From assembly GCF_003330845.1 (NCBI RefSeq), contig NZ_CP026121.1, positions 5,313,501-5,377,500 on the forward strand: 64,000 bases of DNA, written 5' to 3'. Every line of letters begins with the position of its first letter. Position 1 is the first letter of the stretch. Source of the stretch: Streptomyces sp. Go-475 (GTDB taxonomy: Bacteria > Actinomycetota > Actinomycetes > Streptomycetales > Streptomycetaceae). The notes below the pieces were generated by a model that made no database searches, had not been told where the DNA came from, and saw only the letters and a list, made by a program, of their open reading frames with translations. Of the stretch, positions 43,751-52,168 are shown one piece after another. The position numbers were made by a program, and so were the translations under genes.

Positions 43751-45012
43751 CCACCGCGACCGACCTCAACCAGCCCACGCTGCAGCCCGCGGCGCCGACC
43801 GGCCGCCGCCTGACGCTGCCCGTCCTGCTGCTGATCATCGCCGGCGGACTGGCGCTCACCTCGATCGTCCGCATCATCACCGGCGCCGACGGCATCACCA
43901 ACGTCAGCCAGATGTCCACCGCGCTCCAGCTCGCCGTGCCGATCGGCCTCGCCGGCCTCGGCGGTCTGTGGGCCGAGCGCGCGGGCGTGGTCAACATCGG
44001 CCTCGAGGGCATGATGATCCTCGGCACCTGGTTCGGCGCCTGGGCCGGCTTCCAGTGGGGGCCGTGGACCGGTGTCCTGGTGGGTATCATCGGCGGCTGC
44101 CTCGGCGGCCTGCTGCACGCCTTGGTCACCGTCACCTTCAACGTCAACCACATCGTCTCCGGTGTGGCGATCAACATCCTCGCCCTCGGCGCCACCCGCT
44201 ACCTCGCGCCGCTCGCCTTCGAGGGCCACGCGGGCGGCTCCGCCAAGCAGTCCCCGGCGGTCGACTCCCTCGGCAACTTCACTGTGCCGGGACTCTCCGA
44301 CGCGCTCCGGGACCTCAACGACAAGGGCTGGTTCCTGATCTCCGACATCGCGGGCCTGCTCGGCGGCCTGGTCACCAACGTCTCCTGGCTGACCCTGGTC
44401 GCCGTGGCGCTGATCCCCGCCACCTGGTGGATCCTGTGGCGCACGGCGTTCGGCCTGCGGCTGCGCTCCTGCGGCGAGAACCCGGTGGCCGCCGAGTCCC
44501 TCGGCGTCAACGTCTACAAGTACAAGTACATCGCCGTCGTCATCTCCGGCGGTCTGGCCGGTCTCGGCGGTGTCTTCCTGTCCATCGTGGCCAACCCCTT
44601 CTACCTGGAGGGCCAGGTCAGCGGCCGCGGCTTCATCGGCCTCGCGGCCATGATCTTCGGCAACTGGATGCCGGGCGGCCTCGCCCTCGGCGCGGGCCTG
44701 TTCGGCTACACCGACAGCCTCAACCTGCGCGGCGGCTCCGCCAACGTCCACGCGCTGCTGCTGCTCGGCGCGCTGCTGCTGGTCATCGGCGCGATCTGGC
44801 TGGTGGTCCGCAAGAAGTACGTCCCGGCCGTGATCACCCTGGTCTGCGGTGCCCTGGTGTTCGCCTGGTACGCGACCACCGACGAGGTCCCGAACCAGGT
44901 CGTCTCCGCCACGCCGTACGTCATCACCCTGGTGGTCCTCGCGCTGTCCGCCCAGCGGCTGCGGATGCCGAAGGCGGACGGGCTGCCGTACCGGAAGGGA
45001 CAGGGCAAGTGA
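43747..45012 (+). CDS. Nucleoside ABC transporter permease 2
   Basis: 421 residues, BPD_transp_2 family with roughly ten membrane segments. Motifs GVVNIGLEGMMILGTWFG and GENPVAAESLGVNVYKYKYI match NupQ-like permeases. Overlaps the preceding gene by 4 bp (ATGA). The final part has three extra hydrophobic segments (RKKYVPAVITLVCGALVF onward) common in actinobacterial members. It is followed by cdd with a GTGA overlap. Confidence 0.93.
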   Translation: MTTATDLNQPTLQPAAPTGRRLTLPVLLLIIAGGLALTSIVRIITGADGITNVSQMSTALQLAVPIGLAGLGGLWAERAGVVNIGLEGMMILGTWFGAWAGFQWGPWTGVLVGIIGGCLGGLLHALVTVTFNVNHIVSGVAINILALGATRYLAPLAFEGHAGGSAKQSPAVDSLGNFTVPGLSDALRDLNDKGWFLISDIAGLLGGLVTNVSWLTLVAVALIPATWWILWRTAFGLRLRSCGENPVAAESLGVNVYKYKYIAVVISGGLAGLGGVFLSIVANPFYLEGQVSGRGFIGLAAMIFGNWMPGGLALGAGLFGYTDSLNLRGGSANVHALLLLGALLLVIGAIWLVVRKKYVPAVITLVCGALVFAWYATTDEVPNQVVSATPYVITLVVLALSAQRLRMPKADGLPYRKGQGK

Positions 45013-45437
45013 CCGACGCCGGCGGGGCCGCCGACCGGTCCGCCGACCGGTCCGTCGACTGGGAGAAGCTGCGTGCGGTGGCCCGGGACGCCATGTCCCG
45101 GGCGTACGCCCCCTACTCCCGGTACCCGGTCGGTGTGGCGGCCCAGGTGGACGACGGCCGGATCATCTCCGGCTGCAACGTCGAGAACGCCTCGTACGGG
45201 CTCGGGCTGTGCGCCGAGTGCGGCCTGGTGTCGGAGCTGCACAACACCGGCGGTGGCCGCCTGACGCACTTCACCTGCGTCGACCGCAACGGCGACACGC
45301 TCGTGCCGTGCGGGCGCTGCCGCCAGCTGCTGTACGAGTTCGGCGGCCCGGACCTCCTGCTGGAGACCCCGGCGGGCATCCTGCCGCTGTCGGAGATGCT
45401 GCCCCAGGCCTTCGGCCCGGACCACCTCAGCACGTAA
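45009..45437 (+). CDS. cdd: Cytidine deaminase
   Basis: 142-residue homotetrameric-type enzyme turning cytidine/deoxycytidine into uridine/deoxyuridine. Zinc site: GCNVENASYGLGLCAECG (Cys, Glu) and PCGRCRQLLYEF. Starts at GTG 45009, overlapping the permease stop (GTGA), so it is translationally coupled to the transporter. This places salvage directly behind uptake. Confidence 0.96.
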   Translation: MTDAGGAADRSADRSVDWEKLRAVARDAMSRAYAPYSRYPVGVAAQVDDGRIISGCNVENASYGLGLCAECGLVSELHNTGGGRLTHFTCVDRNGDTLVPCGRCRQLLYEFGGPDLLLETPAGILPLSEMLPQAFGPDHLST

Positions 45438-45440
45438 CTC

Positions 45441-45491
45441 CCGTACGGCCCCTCCGAGTCGCTCAGCGACCGGATCGGAGGGGCCGTACGG
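45441..45491 (+). terminator. Long hairpin between cdd and deoA
   Basis: 17-bp perfect arms from CCGTACGGCCCCTCCGA, with a nested GTCGC/GCGAC stem in the 17-nt loop. It ends 31 bp before deoA, so it may reduce rather than end transcription. Confidence 0.7.
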
Positions 45492-45522
45492 CTTCTGGAT
45501 CCTTCGGAAGGAAGCCCAAGCC

Positions 45523-46806
45523 ATGGCCATGGACGCCATCTCCGTCATCCGCACCAAGCGGGACCGCGGCGAACTCAGCGACGAGCAGATCGACTGGGTC
45601 ATCGACGCGTACACCCGCGGGGAGGTGGCCGACGAGCAGATGTCGGCCCTCGCGATGGCCATCCTCCTCAACGGCATGAACCGCCGTGAGATCGCCCGCT
45701 GGACCGCCGCGATGATCGCCTCCGGCGAGCGCATGGACTTCTCGTCCCTGTCCCGCCCGACGGCGGACAAGCACTCCACGGGCGGCGTCGGCGACAAGAT
45801 CACCCTGCCCCTGGCGCCTCTGGTCGCCGCCTGCGGCGCGGCCGTCCCGCAGCTCTCGGGCCGCGGCCTCGGCCACACCGGCGGCACGCTGGACAAGCTG
45901 GAGTCGATCCCAGGCTGGCGGGCCCTGCTCTCCAACGAGGAGATGCTGCGTGTCCTGGACACCACCGGCGCGGTGATCTGCGCGGCGGGCGACGGCCTGG
46001 CCCCCGCCGACAAGAAGCTCTACGCCCTCCGCGACGTCACGGGCACGGTCGAGGCGATCCCGCTGATCGCGTCGTCGATCATGTCGAAGAAGATCGCCGA
46101 GGGCACGGGCTCGCTGGTCCTGGACGTGAAGGTCGGCACGGGCGCCTTCATGAAGACCATCGAGGACGCCCGCGAACTGGCCTCCACCATGGTGGGCCTG
46201 GGCACCGACCACGGGGTGAAGACGGTCGCGCTCCTCACGGACATGTCCACCCCGCTCGGCCTGACGGCGGGCAACGCCCTGGAGGTCCGCGAGTCGGTCG
46301 AGGTCCTGGCGGGCGGCGGCCCGGCGGACGTGGTCGAGCTGACGATCGCCCTGGCCCGCGAGATGCTCGACGCCGCGGGCATCAAGGACGCCGACCCGGC
46401 GAAGGCCCTGGCCGACGGCTCGGCGATGGACGTCTGGCGCCGCATGATCGCGGCCCAGGGCGGCGACCCGGACGCGGAGCTGCCGGTGGCCCGCGAACAG
46501 CACGTGATCAAGGCCCCGGCCTCCGGCGTCCTGACCCGCCTGGACGCCTACGACATCGGCGTCGCGGCCTGGCGCCTGGGCGCGGGCCGCGCCCGCAAGG
46601 AGGACCCGGTCCAGGCGGGCGCGGGCGTGGAACTGCACGCCAAGCCCGGCGACCGGATCACCGAGGGCCAGCCCCTGCTGACCCTGCACACGGACACGCC
46701 GGAACGCTTCGACTACGCACTCCAGGCGCTGGACGGCTCCTACGACATCTCAGCCCCGGGCACGGCCTTCACGGCGACGCCGGTGGTGCTGGAACGTATC
46801 GCCTGA
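45523..46806 (+). CDS. deoA: Thymidine phosphorylase
   Basis: 427 residues. Cleaves thymidine/deoxyuridine to base and deoxyribose-1-phosphate, the step after cytidine deaminase. Motifs: YTRGEVADEQMSALAMAILLNGM, KHSTGGVGDK (phosphate site), SGRGLGHTGGTLDKLESIPG and VLDVKVGTGAFMK. AAGGAAG lies about 8 nt before ATG 45523; ATG 45529 is a close alternative. Confidence 0.97.
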   Translation: MAMDAISVIRTKRDRGELSDEQIDWVIDAYTRGEVADEQMSALAMAILLNGMNRREIARWTAAMIASGERMDFSSLSRPTADKHSTGGVGDKITLPLAPLVAACGAAVPQLSGRGLGHTGGTLDKLESIPGWRALLSNEEMLRVLDTTGAVICAAGDGLAPADKKLYALRDVTGTVEAIPLIASSIMSKKIAEGTGSLVLDVKVGTGAFMKTIEDARELASTMVGLGTDHGVKTVALLTDMSTPLGLTAGNALEVRESVEVLAGGGPADVVELTIALAREMLDAAGIKDADPAKALADGSAMDVWRRMIAAQGGDPDAELPVAREQHVIKAPASGVLTRLDAYDIGVAAWRLGAGRARKEDPVQAGAGVELHAKPGDRITEGQPLLTLHTDTPERFDYALQALDGSYDISAPGTAFTATPVVLERIA

Positions 46807-46827
46807 CCAGGCGGTTTCCCCTTCGGG

Positions 46828-46863
46828 TGAACGGGACCGGTGGACCGCCACCGGTCCCGTTCA
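46828..46863 (+). terminator. Terminator after deoA
   Basis: Perfect 16-bp stem TGAACGGGACCGGTGG / complement with a 4-nt loop ACCG, 22 bp after the deoA stop; closes the uptake and salvage operon. Confidence 0.9.
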
Positions 46864-46867
46864 GTGC

Positions 46868-47147
46868 TATGTGCCCGCTGCCGTCGCCCGACTCGCAGTC
46901 GAGATCACCTCACAGGCCACCGCCCGTCACGACCGCACGGCGAAGGCCGCGAGCTACGCCCAGGCACGGGTGCCGCTGTATCTCCTGGTGGACGGCCTGG
47001 CGCCTGGCGGGCCGACGGTGACGCTGTACGAGGAGCCGGAGCACGGGCGTCTACCGCCTGCTACGGGCCGCTAAGTTCGGGGAGCGGATGAAGCTTCCGG
47101 CGCCCTTCGGCCTCGAACTCGACACCGGAGAGTTCCACGGGGCCTGA
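46868..47147 (+). pseudogene. Uma2 family remnant, truncated and frameshifted
   Basis: The C-terminal half of a Uma2 protein: VARLAVEITSQATARHD, KAASYAQARVPLYLLVDG and VTLYEEPEHG in one frame, then VYRLLRAAKFGERMKLP and LELDTGEFHGA in the next. The frame slips near 47046-47050 and no N-terminal half precedes it; the deoA terminator abuts its start. No functional protein is expected. Confidence 0.8.
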
Positions 47148-47148
47148 G

Positions 47149-48069
47149 TCATCCGAGCAGCGCCGCCACCACCACCAGAACCGGCACCGCCACCCCCGTC
47201 GACAACAAGATCGCCTCCCTCGCCAGGACCTCGCCCACCCGGTAGCCGCTCGCGTACGTGAACAGGTTCTGCGCGGCCGGCAGGGCGGACGTCACCACCA
47301 CGTCGAGCAGGGGTGCTCCGTGGAGGCCGAAGGCGCCCGCGGCCAGGGCCCAGGCGGCCAGGGGCTGGAGGAAGGACTTGAGGGCGACGGCGAGCAGGAC
47401 GGGAGCCCGTTCCGCCCCGCGCAGCGGCAGCGTGCTGCCCCGCAGCGAGATGCCGAAGGCGAGGAGCACGGCCGGGACCGACATGTTGCCGATGAGGGTC
47501 AGGGGGTCCATCAGCGGCCCGGGCAGCCCGACGCCCGACGCGGAGGCCGCCACACCGGCCAGGGAGCCCAGGGCTATCGGGTTGCGCAGCGGGGTGAGCA
47601 GGCGTTGCCACAGGGGCCGCTTCTCACCGCCCTGCGCCAGGTCCAGGATCGTGAGCGCCACCGGCGTGACACCGACCAGCTGGAACAGCAGCACCGGCGC
47701 GACCAGCGACGCGTCACCGAGCACGTACACGGCGATCGGGATGCCGAGGTTCCCGGAGTTGACGTAGCTGGAGCACAGCGCGCCGATCGTCGTCCGGCCC
47801 ACGCCCCACCCGCGTACGGCACCGACCGCCACGAAGACCCCCGCCGCCACCGCCGTGCTCAGCGCCGTCACCAGCAGCCGGTCGGAGAAGACCACCGACA
47901 GGTCGGCCCGCGCCAGCGTCGTGAAGAGCAGGGCCGGGGACGCCACGTGGAACGCCAGCTTCGTCAGGACCTCGCGCCCGCCGTCCCCCAGATACCCCCG
48001 GCGGCCGATCAGATAGCCGACCCCGATGACGACGGCGATGACCGCGAAGCCGCTCAGCACCCCCCGCAC
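47149..48069 (-). CDS. AEC family (auxin efflux carrier-like) transporter
   Basis: 306 residues, about ten hydrophobic segments in two halves. SSYVNSGNLGIPIAVYVLGD carries the conserved Asn-Xn-Gly-Pro-like AEC motif, and the second half repeats it around TSALPAAQNLFTYASGY. Substrates in bacteria are malate, malonate or unknown. GTG 48069 follows GGAGGAG by 5-6 nt; a longer reading would start in non-coding sequence. Confidence 0.88.
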   Translation of the reverse strand: MRGVLSGFAVIAVVIGVGYLIGRRGYLGDGGREVLTKLAFHVASPALLFTTLARADLSVVFSDRLLVTALSTAVAAGVFVAVGAVRGWGVGRTTIGALCSSYVNSGNLGIPIAVYVLGDASLVAPVLLFQLVGVTPVALTILDLAQGGEKRPLWQRLLTPLRNPIALGSLAGVAASASGVGLPGPLMDPLTLIGNMSVPAVLLAFGISLRGSTLPLRGAERAPVLLAVALKSFLQPLAAWALAAGAFGLHGAPLLDVVVTSALPAAQNLFTYASGYRVGEVLAREAILLSTGVAVPVLVVVAALLG

Positions 48070-48203
48070 ACCGGCTCCTCCCCGGCGAAGAGGGCAGCGG
48101 ACAGCGGGGGAGGAGCGGATGCATGGGGCATACAGCCAACCCTCCGGGGAAGGCCGTACCCGGGTCAATGTGATCCTCGGCGCCGAGAGGACGGACAGCC
48201 GCG

Positions 48204-48590
48204 ATGAGTTACCACCGCCCACCCGGTCTACCGATCGTGGACGCCATGACACCGCCCGTGCTCGTACTGCCCGGCTCCGTCACCCGGGACGAGGTGAGAG
48301 GGCTGAGCGACGACGTGCGGGCACTGCTGCACGGCAGTGGCGCCCGGGTCGTGGTGTGCGATGTCGGAGGCATGGGGCCGCCGGGCCTCGCCACCGTGGA
48401 CCTGCTGGCGCGGCTGCAGCTGGCCGCCCGCCGGGCCGGCGGCCGGATCAGGCTGCGCGACCCCGACCCGGCCCTACGCGCGCTCCTCGACCTGGTCGGC
48501 CTCCGCTTCGAGGTGGAGGGGCAGGTCGAAGAGCGGGAACCAGCGCTGGGTGTCGAGGAAGCAGTGGAACCCGGTGATCCGGCCGTCTGA
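48204..48590 (+). CDS. STAS-domain protein (anti-anti-sigma-like)
   Basis: 128 residues. A STAS fold is suggested by VLVLPGSVTRDEV, ARVVVCDVGGMGPPGLATVDLLARLQLAA and a C-terminal RIRLRDPDPALRALLDLVGL. The Ser of the phosphorylation loop (usually D-S-S-G) is absent: the loop reads GPPGLA. ATG 48204 has GAGGACAG about 5 nt upstream; ATG 48246 is an alternative. Its last 117 bp overlap the convergent sigma gene in the opposite sense. Confidence 0.7.
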   Translation: MSYHRPPGLPIVDAMTPPVLVLPGSVTRDEVRGLSDDVRALLHGSGARVVVCDVGGMGPPGLATVDLLARLQLAARRAGGRIRLRDPDPALRALLDLVGLRFEVEGQVEEREPALGVEEAVEPGDPAV

Positions 48591-49490
48591 GATCTCCAGC
48601 ACCTGGACCGCCCACGGCGTGAAGCCGCCCTTCTCCGGGTCCGGCTTGTACTGCGCGAACCCGGGCAGGCCGTTGACCTGCACCGGCACCAGCCGGGAGC
48701 CCGCGCAGGGCGCGCCGAGGGTGGTCATGAAGCCGGTGATGTCCCGCACGCCGGTCAGCCACAGGTCGAACGGCGGCATCGTCATGACCGCGTCCTCGTG
48801 CAGCAGGGCCGTCAGCGCCGTCATGTCGTAGCCCTCGAAGGCCGCGACGTAGCGGTCCAGCAGCTTCTGCTGGTCCTCGTCCAGCGGGTCGGAGACGGCC
48901 GCGTCGGCGCCCGGCTCCTGCCGCTCGGCGAGGGTGGCCCGGGCCCGCTGGAGGGCGCTGTTGACCGACGCCACGGACGTGTCCAGCAGCTCGGCGACCT
49001 CGCTCGCCTTCCAGGCCAGGACCTCCCGCAGGATCAGCACGGCCCGCTGCTTGGCCGGCAGCTGCTGCAGGGCGGCCATGAAGGCGAGCCGCACCGACTC
49101 CTTGGCGACCGCCGCCTCCGCCGGGTCGTCGGTCGTGGGCAGCACACGGGCGTCCGGCATGGGCTCCAGCCAGGTGTTGTCCGGTCGGGGGGAGAGGGCC
49201 GCCTGGGCGAGCGGGGTGGAATCGGTGAGGTCCATGGGCCGGGCGCGCTTGTTGCCCGCGGTCAGCATGTCCAGGCACACGTTGGTCGCGATGCGGTAGA
49301 GCCAGGAGCGCAGGCTGGAGCGGCCCTCGAACTTGTCGTAGCTGCGCCAGGCGCGGACCATCGTGTCCTGCACCGCGTCCTCGGCCTCGAAGGAGGAGCC
49401 GAGCATCCGGTAGCAGTACCCCGTCAGCTCGGTCCGGTGTGCCTCCAGCCTGGTGTCCAGATCCGTCGGTGTCGCCGTGCCGTTCGCCAT
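48474..49490 (-). CDS. ECF sigma factor with C-terminal SnoaL-like domain (SigG/TIGR02960 type)
   Basis: 338 residues. Region 2: RTELTGYCYRMLGSSFEAEDAVQDTMVRAW; region 4: LQQLPAKQRAVLILREVLAWKASEVAELLDTSVASVNSALQRAR (both split into adjacent parts). A fused SnoaL-like domain (about residues 215-330) has MPPFDLWLTGVRDI. Such fusions usually lack a separate anti-sigma gene and are thought to self-regulate. ATG 49490 is used; GTG 49520 is possible. It overlaps the STAS gene tail to tail. Confidence 0.85.
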   Translation of the reverse strand: MANGTATPTDLDTRLEAHRTELTGYCYRMLGSSFEAEDAVQDTMVRAWRSYDKFEGRSSLRSWLYRIATNVCLDMLTAGNKRARPMDLTDSTPLAQAALSPRPDNTWLEPMPDARVLPTTDDPAEAAVAKESVRLAFMAALQQLPAKQRAVLILREVLAWKASEVAELLDTSVASVNSALQRARATLAERQEPGADAAVSDPLDEDQQKLLDRYVAAFEGYDMTALTALLHEDAVMTMPPFDLWLTGVRDITGFMTTLGAPCAGSRLVPVQVNGLPGFAQYKPDPEKGGFTPWAVQVLEISDGRITGFHCFLDTQRWFPLFDLPLHLEAEADQVEERA

Positions 49491-49608
49491 CCCGCCCACC
49501 CCTGTGGAAGTTCTGTTCACGCGCCTTCGCGCCCCAGCACTTCGGAAGCTACCGCAGCCCACTGACAACGGCCCCCCGAGCGCACGAAAGCGCAGGCAGA
49601 GCGGCTCT

Positions 49609-50736
49609 TCACACCAGCTGCTTCACCGACATCAACAGATGCCGGTGCTCCCCGGCGGCCGCCTCCTGCTCGTCGACGGCGTGCAGCAGCGCCCGCTGCC
49701 CCGCCCCCAGCAGCTCCAGCCGGACCCGCGGGCTCTCGAAGGACGTCAGCGCGTCCAGCAGGTAGGCCGGGTTGAAGGCCACGGGCATCTCGTCGGCGCC
49801 GGTCAGCGTGGCCGGCAGGCGCTGGGCCGCCACGTCGTCGCCGTAGCCGGCGCGCAGCATGACGCCGTCGCCCGAGAAGTCCAGCCGCACCGGACTGTTC
49901 GCCTCCGCCACCACCGCGACCCGCCGCACGGCCTCCGCGAGCCCTTCGCGCTCCACCTCGGCGACCGCGGCCCCCGCCATGTCGAACAGCGACCTGTACG
50001 CCGGCAGCCGCCCGTCCAGGAGCCGCAGCGCCGTCCGCGTCCGCCCGCCCTCGAAGCCGATCAGCCCGCCCCCGCCGGCCGGGTCCCACCCGATCAGCAG
50101 GTCCCCGCCGCGGCCGAGCGACCGCGCGACGTCCAGCAGCGGCCGCGCGGGCAGCAACGCGTCCACCACCCCGTCGGCCGCCGCCCCCGGCCGCCACTCC
50201 AGCCGCCGCACGGCGTACCGGTAGCGGTCCGAGGCCGCCAGCGTCATCTCCCCGCCGTCCAGGCGCAGTTGGACGCCCGTCAGCAGCGGCAGCGTCTCGT
50301 CGCGCCCGGCCGCGACCGCGACCTGCGCGACGGCGGTCGCGAACGCGCCGGCGTCCACCGTGCCGCACGGCGCGGGCGCCGCGGGCAGGGCCGGGTACTC
50401 GGCGAGTGGCAGCGTCGACAGCCCGAAGCGCGTCCCGTCCGCCTCCACCGCGAACCGCGACGCCTCCAGCGCACAGCTCACCGGCCCCTCGGGCAGCACC
50501 CGGCAGACCTCCAGCAGCCGCCGCCCCGGCACGAGCACCCGCCCGGGCGCAGCGACCTCCGCGTCGGCCTCCACCCGTACCGCCGCCTCGAAGTCGAACC
50601 CCGTCACGGCCAGCCGCCCCGCGTCCGCCTCCAGCAGCAGCCCGCCCAGCACCGGAACCGGCGTCCGGGCGGGCAGCGCCCGTACCGCCCGGCCCACGGC
50701 CTCGGCGAACGCCGCACGGTCGATGCGGAACTCCAT
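49609..50736 (-). CDS. DNA polymerase III beta-clamp-like protein (second DnaN)
   Basis: 375 residues. Three DnaN-like domains: MEFRIDRAAFAEAVGRAVRALPARTPVPVLGGLLLEAD at the start (in parts), a central PLLTGVQLRLDGGEMTLAASDRYRYAVRR, and a terminal VAFNPAYLLDALTSFES with HRHLLMSVK. These fit sliding clamps, but the protein sits far from dnaA/oriC and differs from housekeeping DnaN, which should be encoded there. AGGGGG lies 7 nt before ATG 50736. Role (repair polymerase partner or unused paralogue) unknown. Confidence 0.82.
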   Translation of the reverse strand: MEFRIDRAAFAEAVGRAVRALPARTPVPVLGGLLLEADAGRLAVTGFDFEAAVRVEADAEVAAPGRVLVPGRRLLEVCRVLPEGPVSCALEASRFAVEADGTRFGLSTLPLAEYPALPAAPAPCGTVDAGAFATAVAQVAVAAGRDETLPLLTGVQLRLDGGEMTLAASDRYRYAVRRLEWRPGAAADGVVDALLPARPLLDVARSLGRGGDLLIGWDPAGGGGLIGFEGGRTRTALRLLDGRLPAYRSLFDMAGAAVAEVEREGLAEAVRRVAVVAEANSPVRLDFSGDGVMLRAGYGDDVAAQRLPATLTGADEMPVAFNPAYLLDALTSFESPRVRLELLGAGQRALLHAVDEQEAAAGEHRHLLMSVKQLV

Positions 50737-50833
50737 GAAAAATCCCCCTGGTCGGATCCGGTGGTCAGCGGAGGCGGACGTTATCCGCACCCACTGACAA
50801 CCGGCCCCGACCAGGGGGAACGGCCCGGCTCGC

Positions 50834-52105
50834 TCAGGCGGCCGTGGCGAGCCTGCGCTGCAGCCGCGCCGCCCGCGTCCCGAACACCGTGATCGTCACG
50901 ACGCCGAGCACGGCGAGCAGCCCGACCCCGACGGTCCCCGGCCAGCCGCCCGCGTGGAAGGCGAGGGCGCCGACCGTGCTGCCGGCGCTGGAGCCGACGT
51001 AGTACGCGGACTGGTACAGCGCCGAGGCCTGGGCGCGACCGTGGGAGGCCGTCTTGCTGACCGCCGAGGAGGCCACCGCGTGGCCCGCGAAGAAGCCGCC
51101 GGTGATGAGGACCAGCCCCAGCAGGACCAGCGGGAGGGAGCCGGCGAGGGACAGCAGCAGGCCGGCGGCGGTCGTACCGCCGGCCGCGTACAGCGCGCCC
51201 CGGCGGCCCAGCCGGCCCACCAGGCGGCCGGCCGTCGACGCCGACACCGTACCGACGAGGTACACGAGGAAGACCGAGCCGATGATGCCCTGCGGCAGCG
51301 AGAACGGGGCCTCGGTCAGCCGGTAGCCGATGACCGTGTACACACCGCCGAACACCGTCATGAACAGCGCGCCGATCGCGTACAGCCGGCACAGCAGCGG
51401 GTTGGACAGGTGGGCGCGGACCGTCCGGGCCAGCACGCGCGGCCGCAGGGAGCCCGCCCTGAAGTTCCGCGGCGCCGGAAGCAGCACCCGGAAGGCCACC
51501 GCGCAGGCGACGGCGATCGCGCCGATCACCCCGACGGCGACCCGCCAGCCCCACTCCTGCGCGACCCAGCCGGTGATGACCCGGCCGCTCATCCCGCCGA
51601 CGCTGTTGCCCGCGACGAACAGCCCGATCGCGGTGACCAGCGCCTTGGGGCTGACCTCCTCGGCGAGATACGCGGTCGCCGAGGCCGGCAGCCCGGCCAG
51701 GGCCGCGCCCTGGAGCGCCCGCAGCACGACCAGGACACCGAGCGAGGGGGCGAAGGGCACCAGCAGCCCGACGGTCACCGCCACCGCCAGCGAGGCCGTC
51801 ATGACCGTCCGCCGTCCGAAGCGCTCCGACAGGGCGCTCATCGGCAGGACGAACAGCGCCAGCCCGCCCGTCGCGGCGGCCACCGTCCAGCTCGCGTCGC
51901 TCGCCGCCACCCCGAACTCGCCGGAGATCAGCGGGAGCAGCGCCTGCGTGGAGTACAGCAGCGCGAAGGTCGCGACACCCGCGAGGAAGAGGGCGAGGCT
52001 CATCCGGCGGTAGCCGGGCCCGCCCGGGGACATACGTGAGTCGACGGCAGGGACAGACGCTTCGGCGCCCACGGTGGTGGACGCCCCGGTACTGGCGGGA
52101 GACAT
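50834..52105 (-). CDS. Major facilitator transporter (AraJ/YnfM-like)
   Basis: 423 residues with 12 hydrophobic segments. LALFLAGVATFALLYSTQALLPLI begins helix 1, and the loop 2-3 motif SERFGRRTVM is the MFS signature. ATG 52105 has GAGGC just before it. It is divergent from a LysR regulator with a 63-bp gap, an arrangement suggesting that the LysR protein controls it. Substrate (drug or metabolite) not known. Confidence 0.9.
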   Translation of the reverse strand: MSPASTGASTTVGAEASVPAVDSRMSPGGPGYRRMSLALFLAGVATFALLYSTQALLPLISGEFGVAASDASWTVAAATGGLALFVLPMSALSERFGRRTVMTASLAVAVTVGLLVPFAPSLGVLVVLRALQGAALAGLPASATAYLAEEVSPKALVTAIGLFVAGNSVGGMSGRVITGWVAQEWGWRVAVGVIGAIAVACAVAFRVLLPAPRNFRAGSLRPRVLARTVRAHLSNPLLCRLYAIGALFMTVFGGVYTVIGYRLTEAPFSLPQGIIGSVFLVYLVGTVSASTAGRLVGRLGRRGALYAAGGTTAAGLLLSLAGSLPLVLLGLVLITGGFFAGHAVASSAVSKTASHGRAQASALYQSAYYVGSSAGSTVGALAFHAGGWPGTVGVGLLAVLGVVTITVFGTRAARLQRRLATAA

Positions 52106-52147
52106 GCCTCGAAAGTACGTACGCCGCCACTGATCCGTCCAATGCAC

Positions 52148-52167
52148 GGAACGGTCATAATCGTTCC
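52148..52167. promoter_or_regulatory. Inverted repeat GGAACG-N8-CGTTCC over the lysR -10
   Basis: The spacer contains CATAAT (52156-52161), a -10 placed 7-8 nt before ATG 52169, which predicts a leaderless lysR mRNA and an operator that covers it. Confidence 0.55.
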
Positions 52168-52168
52168 C

